The translations under genes were made by a program, and so were the position numbers. A stretch of 64,000 bases of DNA from Gaiellasilicea sp037720595 (lineage in GTDB: Bacteria > Actinomycetota > Thermoleophilia > Gaiellales > Gaiellaceae): contig JBBJLW010000010.1 in assembly GCA_037720595.1 (NCBI GenBank), positions 1-64,000 of the forward strand. The letters run 5' to 3'. The notes beneath the pieces are model-generated. The model did no database searches. It was not told the DNA's origin and saw only the letters and a list, made by a program, of their open reading frames with translations. This document shows positions 7,220 to 16,562 of the stretch, piece after piece (the first letter of the stretch is position 1; every line of letters begins with the position of its first letter).

Positions 7220-8755
7220 GTGATCCTGGAGAACGGCATCGTCCGCACGCTCGATCGGTCGCTGCCAACCTCGCGCGCGCTCGCGATCGCGGGGTCGCTC
7301 GTCGCCGGCGGCGTCGGCGTTCACGAGAGCGCGCTCGCAAGTCCGGAGACAATCGACCTCGGCGGCCGCTGCGTCCTCCCCGCATTCACGGACGCGCACG
7401 TTCACTTCCCGACCTGGGCGCTCGCCCAGCGACAGGTCAAGCTCGACGGTTGCAGTTCGCTCGAGGAGGCGCTGGTACGGGTGCGCTCGGCTGAGAGCAA
7501 GCCGGGCCGCTGGTTGCGCGGCTACGGCTGGCGCGACGGCGACTGGAAACCGCCGACCTCGCCGACGAAAGAGGCGCTGGACGAGGTCACGGGTGAGACG
7601 CCCGCGATCTTCATCTCCAAGGACTACCACTCCGTCTGGCTGAATTCGGGGGCGCTCGCACACGCGGACGGCGATCTGGAGGTCGAGGGCGGCGTGGTCG
7701 AGCGGGACGAGCGGGGCGAGCCGACCGGGATCCTGCGCGAGGAGGCCGCTTGGCGGTTCCGCGACCGCTACGTCGTGACGACGCAGGACGAGTGGGTCGA
7801 GGCCACGCGCAGCGGGATCAAGCTCGCGAACTCGCGCGGAGTCTCCGCCGTGCACGACAAGGATGGCTGGCTCGGCGCCCCCGGGATCTTCCAGCGGCTC
7901 CGCGAGGAGGGAAGTCTCTCATTGCGGGTCTGGGGCTCGATTCCGCACCACCTCGTCGATCAGGCGGCCGAGCTCTCGCTCCGGTCCGGCTTCGGTGACG
8001 ACTTCCTGCGGATCGGTTATCTCAAGTGCTTCATGGACGGCACGCTTGGTTCGCAGACGGCGCTCCTGACCGATGGAACCGGCGTTCGGATCACGGGCCG
8101 CGCGGAGCTCGAGGAGATCGTCCGTCGCGGCGTGGAGGCAGGCTGGCCGGTCGCCGTGCACGCGATCGGCGACCAGGCGAACCGGGACGCGCTGGACGCC
8201 TTCGAGGCGACGCGCGAGGCCTGGCAGCCGCTCGGACTGCGGCACCGCATCGAGCACGCGCAGTGCCTGGCGCCCGAGGATCTACCGCGCTTCGCCGCGC
8301 TCGGAATCGCATGCTCCGTCCAGTTCAGCCACGTGCCGTCCGACCGGGATCTGGCCGAGCGCTTCTGGCCCGACCGGCTCGACGGCACCTATTCGTTCCG
8401 CAGCCTCTGGGAGTCGGGGGCGCTACTCGCAAACGGCTCGGACGCGCCGGTCGAGGAGCTCGACCCGCTCGCCGGGATCGCCGCCGGCGTCACCCGCACG
8501 ATCGACGGACGCCCGGCCTGGCGGCCAGAGGAGGCGCTCACCGTCGAGCAGGCGCTGCAGGCCACGTGCGTGAACCCGGCCAGGCTCTCGGGCGACGAGC
8601 GGCGGCGCGGCAGGCTCTTGCCCGGTTACCTCGCCGACGCGGTCGTTCTCGACCGCGACCCGTTCACCGTCGAGCCCGAGGAGCTTGGGGAGCTCGAGGT
8701 GGTCGCGACAATGGTCGGCGGCCGCTGGGTGCACAACCCGCCACCCTGGGATTGA
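7220..8755 (+). CDS. YtcJ-like metal-dependent amidohydrolase
   Basis: A 511-aa amidohydrolase of the YtcJ/LAF3 group. The N-terminal metal motif is DAHVHF near residue 65, HAIGDQAN contributes a metal or substrate His, and GSDAPVEELDPL holds the catalytic Asp. The C-terminus GYLADAVVLDRDPF closes the small beta domain. Members hydrolyse amide or formamide-type bonds of varied small molecules; no substrate can be inferred. GTG 7220 is preferred over an upstream TTG because family homology starts at VILENGIVRTLD and because TAGGCT stands eight bases before it. Divergent from the haloperoxidase relic. Confidence 0.85.
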   Translation: MILENGIVRTLDRSLPTSRALAIAGSLVAGGVGVHESALASPETIDLGGRCVLPAFTDAHVHFPTWALAQRQVKLDGCSSLEEALVRVRSAESKPGRWLRGYGWRDGDWKPPTSPTKEALDEVTGETPAIFISKDYHSVWLNSGALAHADGDLEVEGGVVERDERGEPTGILREEAAWRFRDRYVVTTQDEWVEATRSGIKLANSRGVSAVHDKDGWLGAPGIFQRLREEGSLSLRVWGSIPHHLVDQAAELSLRSGFGDDFLRIGYLKCFMDGTLGSQTALLTDGTGVRITGRAELEEIVRRGVEAGWPVAVHAIGDQANRDALDAFEATREAWQPLGLRHRIEHAQCLAPEDLPRFAALGIACSVQFSHVPSDRDLAERFWPDRLDGTYSFRSLWESGALLANGSDAPVEELDPLAGIAAGVTRTIDGRPAWRPEEALTVEQALQATCVNPARLSGDERRRGRLLPGYLADAVVLDRDPFTVEPEELGELEVVATMVGGRWVHNPPPWD

Positions 8756-8869
8756 AGCGAGAGGGAGACTCGTCCCCGGACCCGGCGTGTCGGGGGATCG
8801 ATCGATACACCATCGGCACGAAGCCGTCACGCCCTCGAGACAGTTGGCGGCGTATGCTGGGATCCCCGT

Positions 8870-8895
8870 GGGTGGGTGGGGGGTGGTGAGGTGGG
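8870..8895 (+). other. G-rich tract with quadruplex-forming pattern
   Basis: Four G-runs follow each other: GGG 8870-8872, GGG 8874-8876, six G at 8878-8883 and GGG 8893-8895, with loops of 1, 1 and 9 bases. The tract lies on the coding strand 60 bp before the HxlR gene, in a 200-bp spacer that otherwise holds only the HxlR promoter. G-quadruplex formation is a prediction from the pattern. Confidence 0.5.
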
Positions 8896-8925
8896 TCCCT
8901 GAGGTGGTCCCAGACGCCCGGACCC

Positions 8926-8962
8926 GTCCGAACCGGACGGGAGTACAATCCGGACATGTCCG
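8926..8962 (+). promoter_or_regulatory. HxlR promoter with paired palindromes
   Basis: A -10 hexamer TACAAT (8944-8949) lies six bases before the ATG at 8956, as in a leaderless promoter. It is bracketed by GTCCG-AAC-CGGAC (8926-8938) and the perfect 12-bp palindrome CGGACATGTCCG (8951-8962), which spans the start codon. Both use the same pentamers, as expected for two sites of one dimeric repressor. Autoregulation by HxlR is the simplest reading. Confidence 0.65.
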
Positions 8963-9300
8963 CCCGCACGATGAACCCCGTCCACGACGCCACCTGCTCG
9001 GTTGCGGCCTGCGCTGAGATCATCGGGGCGAAGTGGACTGCTCTGCTCGTGCACGATCTCTCGGAGGGCGCAAGACGGTTCTCCGAGCTCGAGCATTCCT
9101 GCCGCGGCATCAGTCCGCGCACGCTCTCCGAGCGACTGCGCTGGCTCGAGTCCGAAAGCCTCGTCGTACGCAAGAGCTACCCGGAGTCGCCGCCGCGGGT
9201 CGAGTACGAGCTGACCGCGAAGGGCGAGGGCCTGCTGCCGATCATCGGCGAGATGCGCCGGTTCGGCCACGAATTCCTGGGCTGTAGCGGCTCGGTGTAG
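8956..9300 (+). CDS. HxlR-family transcriptional regulator
   Basis: A 114-aa winged-helix protein. CSVAACAEIIGAKWTALLVHDL is the HxlR opening with a Cys near residue 14. RRFSELEHSCRGISPRTLSERLRWLE is the recognition region, followed by the wing at about residues 70-85 (VEYELTAKGEGLLPII). Several HxlR proteins sense oxidants, aldehydes or quinones through the N-terminal Cys, and C14 and C19 here could do so. That is inference. The gene ends directly against a convergent alpha/beta hydrolase. Two palindromes around its own promoter point to autoregulation. Confidence 0.88.
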   Translation: MSARTMNPVHDATCSVAACAEIIGAKWTALLVHDLSEGARRFSELEHSCRGISPRTLSERLRWLESESLVVRKSYPESPPRVEYELTAKGEGLLPIIGEMRRFGHEFLGCSGSV

Positions 9301-10089
9301 CTACTGCGAACGCAGGAATGTCCGGATGGACTCGTTGAACACCTCCGCCGCCTCGACGTTCGCCTGGTGACCGACTCCCGGCAGAACGACGAGTAACGAC
9401 CGCGGGATCCGAGCGTGCAGTTCCTCGGCCACGGCTAGAGGCGAACGCTCGTCGATCTCGCCATAGAGCAGGAGCGTGGGCACGTCGATGCGCGGCAGGA
9501 CGTCGCGAAGATCGGTCTCGGCCATGGCGTGGATCATCGTGCGCGCTCCGTGGGGGTGGAACTCGGACATGATCACCACGCTCTCATCGATCATCGCGGC
9601 CGACGCCTGATCCGTGAACAGGCTCGGGATCCAACGGCGCGCGAGCTCCTCCGGCGGGAGCTCGAGCTCCTGCCGGAACGCCTCGAGCCGCTCGGCGATG
9701 ACGTTTGCCGGTAGCGAGCCGGCCCAGCCGGCATAGGCGGACGCGAGCACGAGCGTCCGCGGCAAGGTCGAGTTCCGTCGGTACAGCTCCAGGGCGAGCG
9801 TCGCGCCGAACGAGAGCCCGAGGACATGAGGACGACCGAGACCGAGCGCGTCGATGAACGAAGCCAGGCAATCGGCGTACTCGGCCATGTTGAACGACTC
9901 GGGCGGATCCGACGAGCCCCCGCAACCCGGCGCATCCCAGGCCACGACCGTGAAGGCGTCCGAGAGCCCTGCGAGCTGCCGCGACCACTCGCAGCTGTCC
10001 GAGATCCCGCCGTGGAGCAGGACGAGCGGTGGTCCCTGGCCCGCTCGCCGGAAGGCGATGCGCAGGTCACCGATCTCGATCTGCTCCAT
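9301..10089 (-). CDS. alpha/beta hydrolase
   Basis: A 262-aa alpha/beta hydrolase. The oxyanion segment LLHGGISDSCEW is near residue 25. The nucleophile elbow GLSFGA contains the catalytic Ser near residue 95, an acid is supplied near LLLYGEIDERSP, and the catalytic His is in PGVGHQANVE. Esterases, lactonases and dehalogenase relatives share this fold, and the substrate is not predictable. ATG 10089 (MEQIEIGDLRIAFRR) is chosen over a longer frame that would run back into the pepT gene. It follows pepT by 17 bp and may be co-transcribed. Its stop codon abuts the HxlR stop. Confidence 0.85.
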   Translation of the reverse strand: MEQIEIGDLRIAFRRAGQGPPLVLLHGGISDSCEWSRQLAGLSDAFTVVAWDAPGCGGSSDPPESFNMAEYADCLASFIDALGLGRPHVLGLSFGATLALELYRRNSTLPRTLVLASAYAGWAGSLPANVIAERLEAFRQELELPPEELARRWIPSLFTDQASAAMIDESVVIMSEFHPHGARTMIHAMAETDLRDVLPRIDVPTLLLYGEIDERSPLAVAEELHARIPRSLLVVLPGVGHQANVEAAEVFNESIRTFLRSQ

Positions 10090-10106
10090 TGCGCGGTCGG
10101 TTCTGT

Positions 10107-11375
10107 TCAGGACTCCTCGGCCCAGACGCGGGCGAGCTCGACGACCGTCGCGGCAGCCGCGGCCATGTCCTGCACGCTCGCCCACTCCCGCAGGGAGTGG
10201 TACTCCTGGCCGCCGGTGAAGAGATTCGGGGTCGGCAGCCCGCGCGCCGAGAGGCGGGCACCGTCGGTGCCGCCGCGGATGATCGCGTGGACGGGCTCGA
10301 CCCCGGCGCGCCGAACGGCTTCCTCGGCCGCGGCGACGACCCGCGGATGCTGGTCGATCACGTCGCGCATGTTGCGGTAGGTCTCCTGCTCCGTGACCTC
10401 GAGTCGCGCGCGCGAGTCGCTGCTTCCCACCTCTTCGGCGACTGCCCGGATCAGCGCCAGATGCTCGTCGAGCTTGGCCCTGTCGTGATCCCGGACGATC
10501 AGCTCGACGACGGTTCTCTCGCCCGAGCCCTGGATTCCGGTGGGATGGATGAACCCTTCGCGCGCCTCGGTCGTCTCGGGCGAGAGTCGCTCCCGCGGAA
10601 GTGCCGCGATGAGATCCGCAGCGAGCCTGATGCTGTTGACGAGCTTGCCCTTCGCGGAGCCCGGATGGACAGCTCGCCCGTGGATCGTGACGACGACCTT
10701 CCAGGCATTGAACGTCTCGGTCTCGATCTCGCCGAGCCCGGAGCCGTCGAGCGTGTAGGCGTACTCGGCGCCGAAATCGGCGAGGTCGAGATGGTCGGCG
10801 CCGCCGCCGATCTCCTCGTCGACGGTGAAGCAGATGCGAAGAGGCGCGTGCTCGGGCCGCGGGTTACGCTTGAGGCAGGCGACCGCCGCCATGATCTCGG
10901 CCACCCCGGCCTTGTCGTCGGCGCCGAGCAGCGTTGTGCCGTCCGTCGTGACGAGGTCGTGCCCGATCTTCTCGGCGAGCGCAGGCTGCTCGTTTGGATC
11001 GAGTACCTGCGTCTCGTCGCCGGAGAGGACGATTCGCGAGCCGTCGTAGGCGCGATGAAGCTGCGGCGCGACCCCGGTCCCGGTCACGTCAGGAGAGGTG
11101 TCGACATGGGCGATCAGCCCGATCACCGGCGCCCCCTTCGCTCCCGGAAGCGACGCGTAGACATAGCCGTATTCGTCGAGGCGCACGTCGTCGAGCCCGA
11201 TCTCGCGCAGCTCGGCTTCCAGCACGCGCGAAAGGTCGAGCTGCTTCGCGGTCGACGGCGAGGTCGACTGGCCGTACGCCGACTGGGTGTCGATCCGGAC
11301 GTAGCGGAGGAACCGCTCCAGCACGTCGTCGGCCAGCTCGGCGGCGAACGTCGAGATGAAGCGCCCCTCAGCCAA
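10107..11375 (-). CDS. pepT: peptidase T (tripeptide aminopeptidase)
   Basis: A 422-aa M20B metallopeptidase that removes the N-terminal residue from tripeptides with two zinc ions. Metal ligands appear in order: AHVDTSPD (His and Asp, near residue 88), GADDKAG (bridging Asp), TVDEEIGGG (catalytic Glu and metal Glu), and EYHSLREWAS near the C-terminus. The dimerisation domain around VVTIHGRAVHPGSAKGK is present. The start is TTG 11375, which overlaps the stop of the upstream M20 dipeptidase by eight bases, so the two are translationally coupled in a peptide-degradation operon. Confidence 0.92.
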   Translation of the reverse strand: MAEGRFISTFAAELADDVLERFLRYVRIDTQSAYGQSTSPSTAKQLDLSRVLEAELREIGLDDVRLDEYGYVYASLPGAKGAPVIGLIAHVDTSPDVTGTGVAPQLHRAYDGSRIVLSGDETQVLDPNEQPALAEKIGHDLVTTDGTTLLGADDKAGVAEIMAAVACLKRNPRPEHAPLRICFTVDEEIGGGADHLDLADFGAEYAYTLDGSGLGEIETETFNAWKVVVTIHGRAVHPGSAKGKLVNSIRLAADLIAALPRERLSPETTEAREGFIHPTGIQGSGERTVVELIVRDHDRAKLDEHLALIRAVAEEVGSSDSRARLEVTEQETYRNMRDVIDQHPRVVAAAEEAVRRAGVEPVHAIIRGGTDGARLSARGLPTPNLFTGGQEYHSLREWASVQDMAAAAATVVELARVWAEES

Positions 11376-12714
11376 GCTCGGCGAGACGGATGAACAGCTC
11401 GCGCGCGGTGGCGACGCCGAGACTCATGTAGTCGACGAGCATCCGCTCGTTCGGGGAGTGAATGTTCGAGTCGGGCAGCGCGAAGCCGGTGACGATCGCC
11501 GGGATCCCACGCTCCGCCAGCGCCGGCACGAGCGGAATCGAGCCCCCCGAGCGGACGAGGAGTGGGCGAACGCCGGTCACATGCTCGAACGCGTCCTGGG
11601 CGAGCCCCACGACGGGGGAGTCCGGCGAGATGAGTCCGGGAGGCGCGGACGATTGCATCGCGATCTCGACCTCGGCGCCCTCCGGAGCAGCCTCGCGGAG
11701 CAGGCGCTCAAAGGTCTCCGCGATCGTTGTCGGATCCTGGCCGGGCGCGAGCCGGATCGAGACGTTCGCCTCCGCCTCCACCGGCAGCACCGTCTTGACG
11801 AGCTGCGGCGAGCCGCCCGAGAGCCCATGGACGTCCACGGCGGGCTCGGCCCAAGTGCGCACGTAGAAGTCCTCACCGGCAGTTGGATCCATCGGACGCG
11901 AGCCCTGCTCGGAGATCGCCTCGCCGCCCGGCTGGAGCTCCTGCCAGCCGGCTAGCTCCTCCTCGGTCGGCGGTGCGATTCCGGCCCGCAGCGGCTCGGG
12001 CAGCAGACCGTCGCGCGCGAGCACACCCGACAGCGTCTGGAGCAACGCGTGCAGCGCGTTCAGGGAGACGCCGCCGTACATCCCAGAATGGAGGTCGCGC
12101 TCGCCGGTGCGGACGGTGACGTGGAAGTAGCAGAGGCCGCGCACGGCGAGGTTGAACTCGGGTGCGCCGCGGCGCTGCATGCCGCTGTCGAAGACGATGC
12201 CCGCGTCGGCGCCACGCTCGTCGGCAGCCAGCCAGTCGACGATCGAGTGGCCGCCGATCTCCTCCTCGCCGTCGCAGGCGAAGCGAATGTTGACCGGGAG
12301 CTCACCCGCCTCGGCGAGCAGCTGCGCGGCCTTCAGGAGCATCCAGAGCTGGCCCTTGTCGTCCGCGATCCCGCGCGCGTAGAGCCACTCACCGCGCACC
12401 GTTGGCTCGAACGGCGGGGTCTCCCAGAGCTCGAGTGGTGTCTGCGGCTGCACGTCGAAGTGGCCGTAGCAGAGCACCGTCGGCGCGCTTTCTGCATTCG
12501 CAGAGGCGCGAAGCTCGCCGATCGCGAGCGGACGCGGCCCGCCGGCGCTCTGCCAGTCGACGAGCTCGGCCTCCCCGCCCGCTTTACGAATTTTCGCGAC
12601 GACCCACTCGCCAGCAGCCCGAACGTCCTCCTGCCGCTCCGGATCGGCGCTGATCGAGGGAATCCGCAGAAGCTCCGAAAGCTCCTCCAGCCAGTCCTGC
12701 CGCAGCTCGTTCAC
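11368..12714 (-). CDS. M20 family dipeptidase
   Basis: A 448-aa M20 metallopeptidase of the dipeptidase/CNDP-like group. GHFDVQP, ADDKGQLW and DGEEEIGGHS carry the metal-binding His and Asp and the catalytic Glu. The tail SPNERMLVDYMSLG contains the last ligand region. Expected activity is hydrolysis of dipeptides or related amides in the cytoplasm. GTG 12714 (VNELRQDWLEEL) is chosen because an earlier start would lie inside rpoD. TAGACT, beginning with the rpoD stop codon, lies seven bases upstream. It is coupled to pepT by an eight-base overlap. Confidence 0.88.
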   Translation of the reverse strand: MNELRQDWLEELSELLRIPSISADPERQEDVRAAGEWVVAKIRKAGGEAELVDWQSAGGPRPLAIGELRASANAESAPTVLCYGHFDVQPQTPLELWETPPFEPTVRGEWLYARGIADDKGQLWMLLKAAQLLAEAGELPVNIRFACDGEEEIGGHSIVDWLAADERGADAGIVFDSGMQRRGAPEFNLAVRGLCYFHVTVRTGERDLHSGMYGGVSLNALHALLQTLSGVLARDGLLPEPLRAGIAPPTEEELAGWQELQPGGEAISEQGSRPMDPTAGEDFYVRTWAEPAVDVHGLSGGSPQLVKTVLPVEAEANVSIRLAPGQDPTTIAETFERLLREAAPEGAEVEIAMQSSAPPGLISPDSPVVGLAQDAFEHVTGVRPLLVRSGGSIPLVPALAERGIPAIVTGFALPDSNIHSPNERMLVDYMSLGVATARELFIRLAELG

Positions 12715-12724
12715 GGCGGCGAGT

Positions 12725-13828
<1,104 letters not shown>

Positions 13829-13924
13829 CCCTTTGACTCGCGCTCGATCCTCGCTTTGGCGAAGATGCGGAAGATTGCCACAAGAACCCTCGACCCGCCA
13901 TGGGCCGACCTACCTATCTTTCTC

Positions 13925-14917
13925 TCAGCCGGTCCCAACCCTTCCGAGCTCGTCCAGGTACCGATCGGCCTCTCGAGCGATACGCGATCCCGGCTGGGCC
14001 GACCGGGACTTTTGCAGTTGCTTCCTCGCGGCCGCGACATCGCCCTGCCAGAGCAGCAGGAGGCCGAGGTGGAAGCGCACCGTGGCGGCGCGCGGATAGC
14101 GCCGCGAAAGCGGGCCCAGACGGCTGAAGGCCGCGACCGAGCTCTCCTTGGAGTAGCGGCCGACCGCATCCGCGACGAGCGCCTCGACGTCGTTCGGATA
14201 AGCCTCCGCCGCAGCCGAGTAGACGCGCCGAGCGGAGACCGGCCGGCCGAGGCGTTGGAGCGCGAGCCCGTAGTAGAGCCGGTAGACGAGCCCGGCGCGA
14301 CCGTCGAGGCTCGTCTTCGCAGCCGCCCGGAGCAGCTCGAGCTGCGTTCGCGCGGGCTTGCCGTCGATTGGAGCTCCGAGCGGCGTCGCCGGCTGAAAGA
14401 GCGGTAAGCCCGGCGCCAGCTCCGCGTGGAGCAGATCGCCGGCGCGTACGGCATACGGCGTGTCCGGCTCTACGTCGCGCGCCTCGCGCCAGGCGTCGAG
14501 CGCACCCCGCTCTCCGGCCCAGAAGCGCGCGAGCCCGACATGGAGCTGGACGAGCGCGCTGCGCGGATAGAGCGCTCCGAGCTGCTCCACCCGCCCAAGT
14601 GTGCCCGGCCAGGCCGCGAATGCGGCTCCGAGCTTCGCCTCGAGAGAGTCCTCCCGCGCGAAGATCGCGCTCGCTTGCTCCCGCCGACCGGCGCGGTAGA
14701 GCCGATCGGCCTCTCGCAACGCTCGCGCAGCGCGATCCTCTCGGAGACCGAAGTCGAGCACGAGCGGCGGCGCGCCCGCTCGCGGCTTCGCCGGCACAGA
14801 AGCGGTTTCGGGCGCGCCCAGCTCCTCTGCGGAGAGAACCGCCGCGCCGGCCACGACGACCGCCGCGGTCGCGGCGAGCGCGGCGACGACGAGGGCGACA
14901 CGAACGCGTGGGGTCAC
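13925..14917 (-). CDS. membrane-anchored TPR-repeat protein
   Basis: A 330-aa protein with a single hydrophobic segment at residues 5-27 (VRVALVVAALAATAAVVVAGAAVL), so it is either anchored or secreted. An Ala/Leu-rich helical-repeat body follows. Repeats such as ALREADRLYRAGRREQASAIF and RFHLGLLLLWQGDVAAARKQL match the TPR pattern of paired helices, with more across residues 180-320. TPR proteins scaffold protein complexes; the partner is unknown. GTG 14917 is chosen because TAGGCT stands seven bases upstream and the signal-anchor then begins at once. Tail to tail with nothing; the 185-bp gap upstream separates it from the cysteine operon. Confidence 0.72.
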   Translation of the reverse strand: MTPRVRVALVVAALAATAAVVVAGAAVLSAEELGAPETASVPAKPRAGAPPLVLDFGLREDRAARALREADRLYRAGRREQASAIFAREDSLEAKLGAAFAAWPGTLGRVEQLGALYPRSALVQLHVGLARFWAGERGALDAWREARDVEPDTPYAVRAGDLLHAELAPGLPLFQPATPLGAPIDGKPARTQLELLRAAAKTSLDGRAGLVYRLYYGLALQRLGRPVSARRVYSAAAEAYPNDVEALVADAVGRYSKESSVAAFSRLGPLSRRYPRAATVRFHLGLLLLWQGDVAAARKQLQKSRSAQPGSRIAREADRYLDELGRVGTG

Positions 14918-15102
14918 CCGATTCAGCCTAGCGACGGGCTGCGAAAGACTCCACGGCCACGACGGGCCTCGGCCGGACACGGAGGGCCCTCGGTGGGAAT
15001 GCAGCCGAACAGGATCCGCACGGGCACATCGTCCCCGCCGGGAACACAGCTCGCTCGCCCGGCGTTTCAGCCAGAGGAGGAACGACTATCCTTCTTGAAG
15101 CA

Positions 15103-16293
15103 ATGGCGACCTACCGCGACCTCCTGACCCGGATCAAGGCCGAGATCGACGAGATCGGCGCTGCCAACGCGCGTGATCGGGCCGCCTCGTCCGAGCCGCC
15201 GCTCTTCCTCGATGTGCGCGAGCGGGAGGAGTGGGAGGAGGGCTTCGTCCCCGGTGCTCTGCACGTCCCGCGCGGCCAGCTCGAATCTCGAATCGAGGGT
15301 CTGCTGCCCGACCGCTCGCGCGAGGTCGTCGTCTATTGCGCGGGTGGATCGCGCTCGGCCTTCGCCGCGAAATCGCTCGCCGAGCTCGGCTACGAGCACG
15401 TCAGCTCGCTCACCGGCGGCTTCACCGACTGGAAGCGAAACGGCTTCGACGTCGAGACTCCCCGGACGCTCACGGCCCAGCAGCGCGCGCGCTACTCGCG
15501 GCACCTGCTGATCCCGGAAGTCGGCGAGGCCGGCCAGCAGCGCCTGCTCGCCTCGCGCGTGCTCCTGATCGGCGCAGGAGGACTCGGCTCGCCCGCCTCC
15601 CTCTATCTCGCCGCCGCCGGCGTCGGCACGATCGGGATCGTCGACGCGGACGTGGTCGACGACTCGAACCTCCAGCGCCAGATCGTCCACTCGACCGAGC
15701 GAATCGGCGAGGCCAAGGTGCTCTCGGCGAAGCGGACGATCGAGGCGCTGAATCCCGACGTCGAGGTAAAGACCTACGAGGAGCGGCTGACCTCCGAGAA
15801 CGTGGAGCGAATCCTGGGCGAGGGCTGGGACGTGATCGTCGACGGCGCCGACAACTTCCCCACGCGCTATCTCGTCAACGACGCCTCCGTCTGGCACGAG
15901 ATCCCCGTCGTGCACGGATCGATCTACCGCTTCGAGGGCCAGGTCACGGTCTTCAAGCCGAAGGCAGGCCCCTGCTACCGCTGCCTCTTCCCCACGCCGC
16001 CACCGCCCGAGCTGGCACCGAGCTGCGCCGAGGGCGGCGTCCTCGGGGTGCTCCCCGGGATCGTCGGCTCGCTCCAGGCGAGCGAGGCGCTGAAGGTACT
16101 GCTCGAGATCGGCGAGACGCTGCAGGGCCGGCTGCTCCTGATCGACGCGCTCGCGACCACGTTCGACGAGGTCTCTGTCCAGCGCGATCCCGCCTGCCCG
16201 GTCTGTGGCGAGAGCCCGACTGTTACCGAGTACGTCGACTACGTCGAGTTCTGCGCCGGCGCAGCAACATCAGGGAGGGGAGTGACCTCGTGA
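15103..16293 (+). CDS. rhodanese-ThiF fusion, MoeZ-like activator of CysO
   Basis: A 396-aa two-domain protein. Residues 15-115 form a rhodanese domain with active-site Cys in VVYCAGGSRSAF. Residues 125-390 form a ThiF/MoeB/E1-like adenylyltransferase with the ATP loop IGAGGLGSPAS, the segment DSNLQRQ, and two CxxC zinc pairs (CYRC and CPVC). It should adenylate the C-terminal Gly of the CysO-like protein encoded next and pass it sulfur as a thiocarboxylate. In mycobacterial MoeZ the adenylyltransferase comes first and the rhodanese last, so the domain order here is reversed. Its stop overlaps cysO by four bases (GTGA). Confidence 0.88.
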   Translation: MATYRDLLTRIKAEIDEIGAANARDRAASSEPPLFLDVREREEWEEGFVPGALHVPRGQLESRIEGLLPDRSREVVVYCAGGSRSAFAAKSLAELGYEHVSSLTGGFTDWKRNGFDVETPRTLTAQQRARYSRHLLIPEVGEAGQQRLLASRVLLIGAGGLGSPASLYLAAAGVGTIGIVDADVVDDSNLQRQIVHSTERIGEAKVLSAKRTIEALNPDVEVKTYEERLTSENVERILGEGWDVIVDGADNFPTRYLVNDASVWHEIPVVHGSIYRFEGQVTVFKPKAGPCYRCLFPTPPPPELAPSCAEGGVLGVLPGIVGSLQASEALKVLLEIGETLQGRLLLIDALATTFDEVSVQRDPACPVCGESPTVTEYVDYVEFCAGAATSGRGVTS

Positions 16294-16562
16294 CGCCCGT
16301 CCGGATCCCGCCGACGCTGCGCGCCGAGGTCGGCGGCGAGCGCCAGGTGGAGGCAGAGGGCGACGACGTGCGCGGCGTGCTCGAGGACCTGACCTCGCGC
16401 TATCCCGCCCTCGCCTCGCAGCTCTTCGAGGACGGCGAGCTGGCCCCGTTCGTGAACGTCTATCTCGGCGGCGAGGACGTGCGCACGCTCGACGGGCTCG
16501 ACACGGCTGTGGACGGGAAGTCCCTGATCCTTCTCCCCGCCATGGCCGGCGGTGGAAGCTAA
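16290..16562 (+). CDS. cysO: CysO-like ubiquitin-fold sulfur carrier
   Basis: A 90-aa beta-grasp protein of the MoaD/ThiS/CysO family: VRIPPTLRAEVGGERQVE at the start, FVNVYLGGEDVR mid-protein and LILLPAMAGGGS at the end. CysO as a thiocarboxylate at its terminal Gly-Gly is the sulfur donor for cysteine synthesis. Mycobacterial CysO ends at AGG, whereas this one has residues beyond the Gly-Gly, so a peptidase would have to trim it before activation. Mec, encoded two genes on, is the obvious candidate. GTG 16290 overlaps the upstream stop, and the 3' end overlaps cysM by 11 bases. Confidence 0.88.
   Translation: MTPVRIPPTLRAEVGGERQVEAEGDDVRGVLEDLTSRYPALASQLFEDGELAPFVNVYLGGEDVRTLDGLDTAVDGKSLILLPAMAGGGS

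Noticed and set aside
6850..7400. A functional 92-aa Tat-exported protein
   Set aside because: Its second half is out of frame with a haloperoxidase motif and reads as Arg/Pro-rich sequence, so decay is more likely than a new gene.
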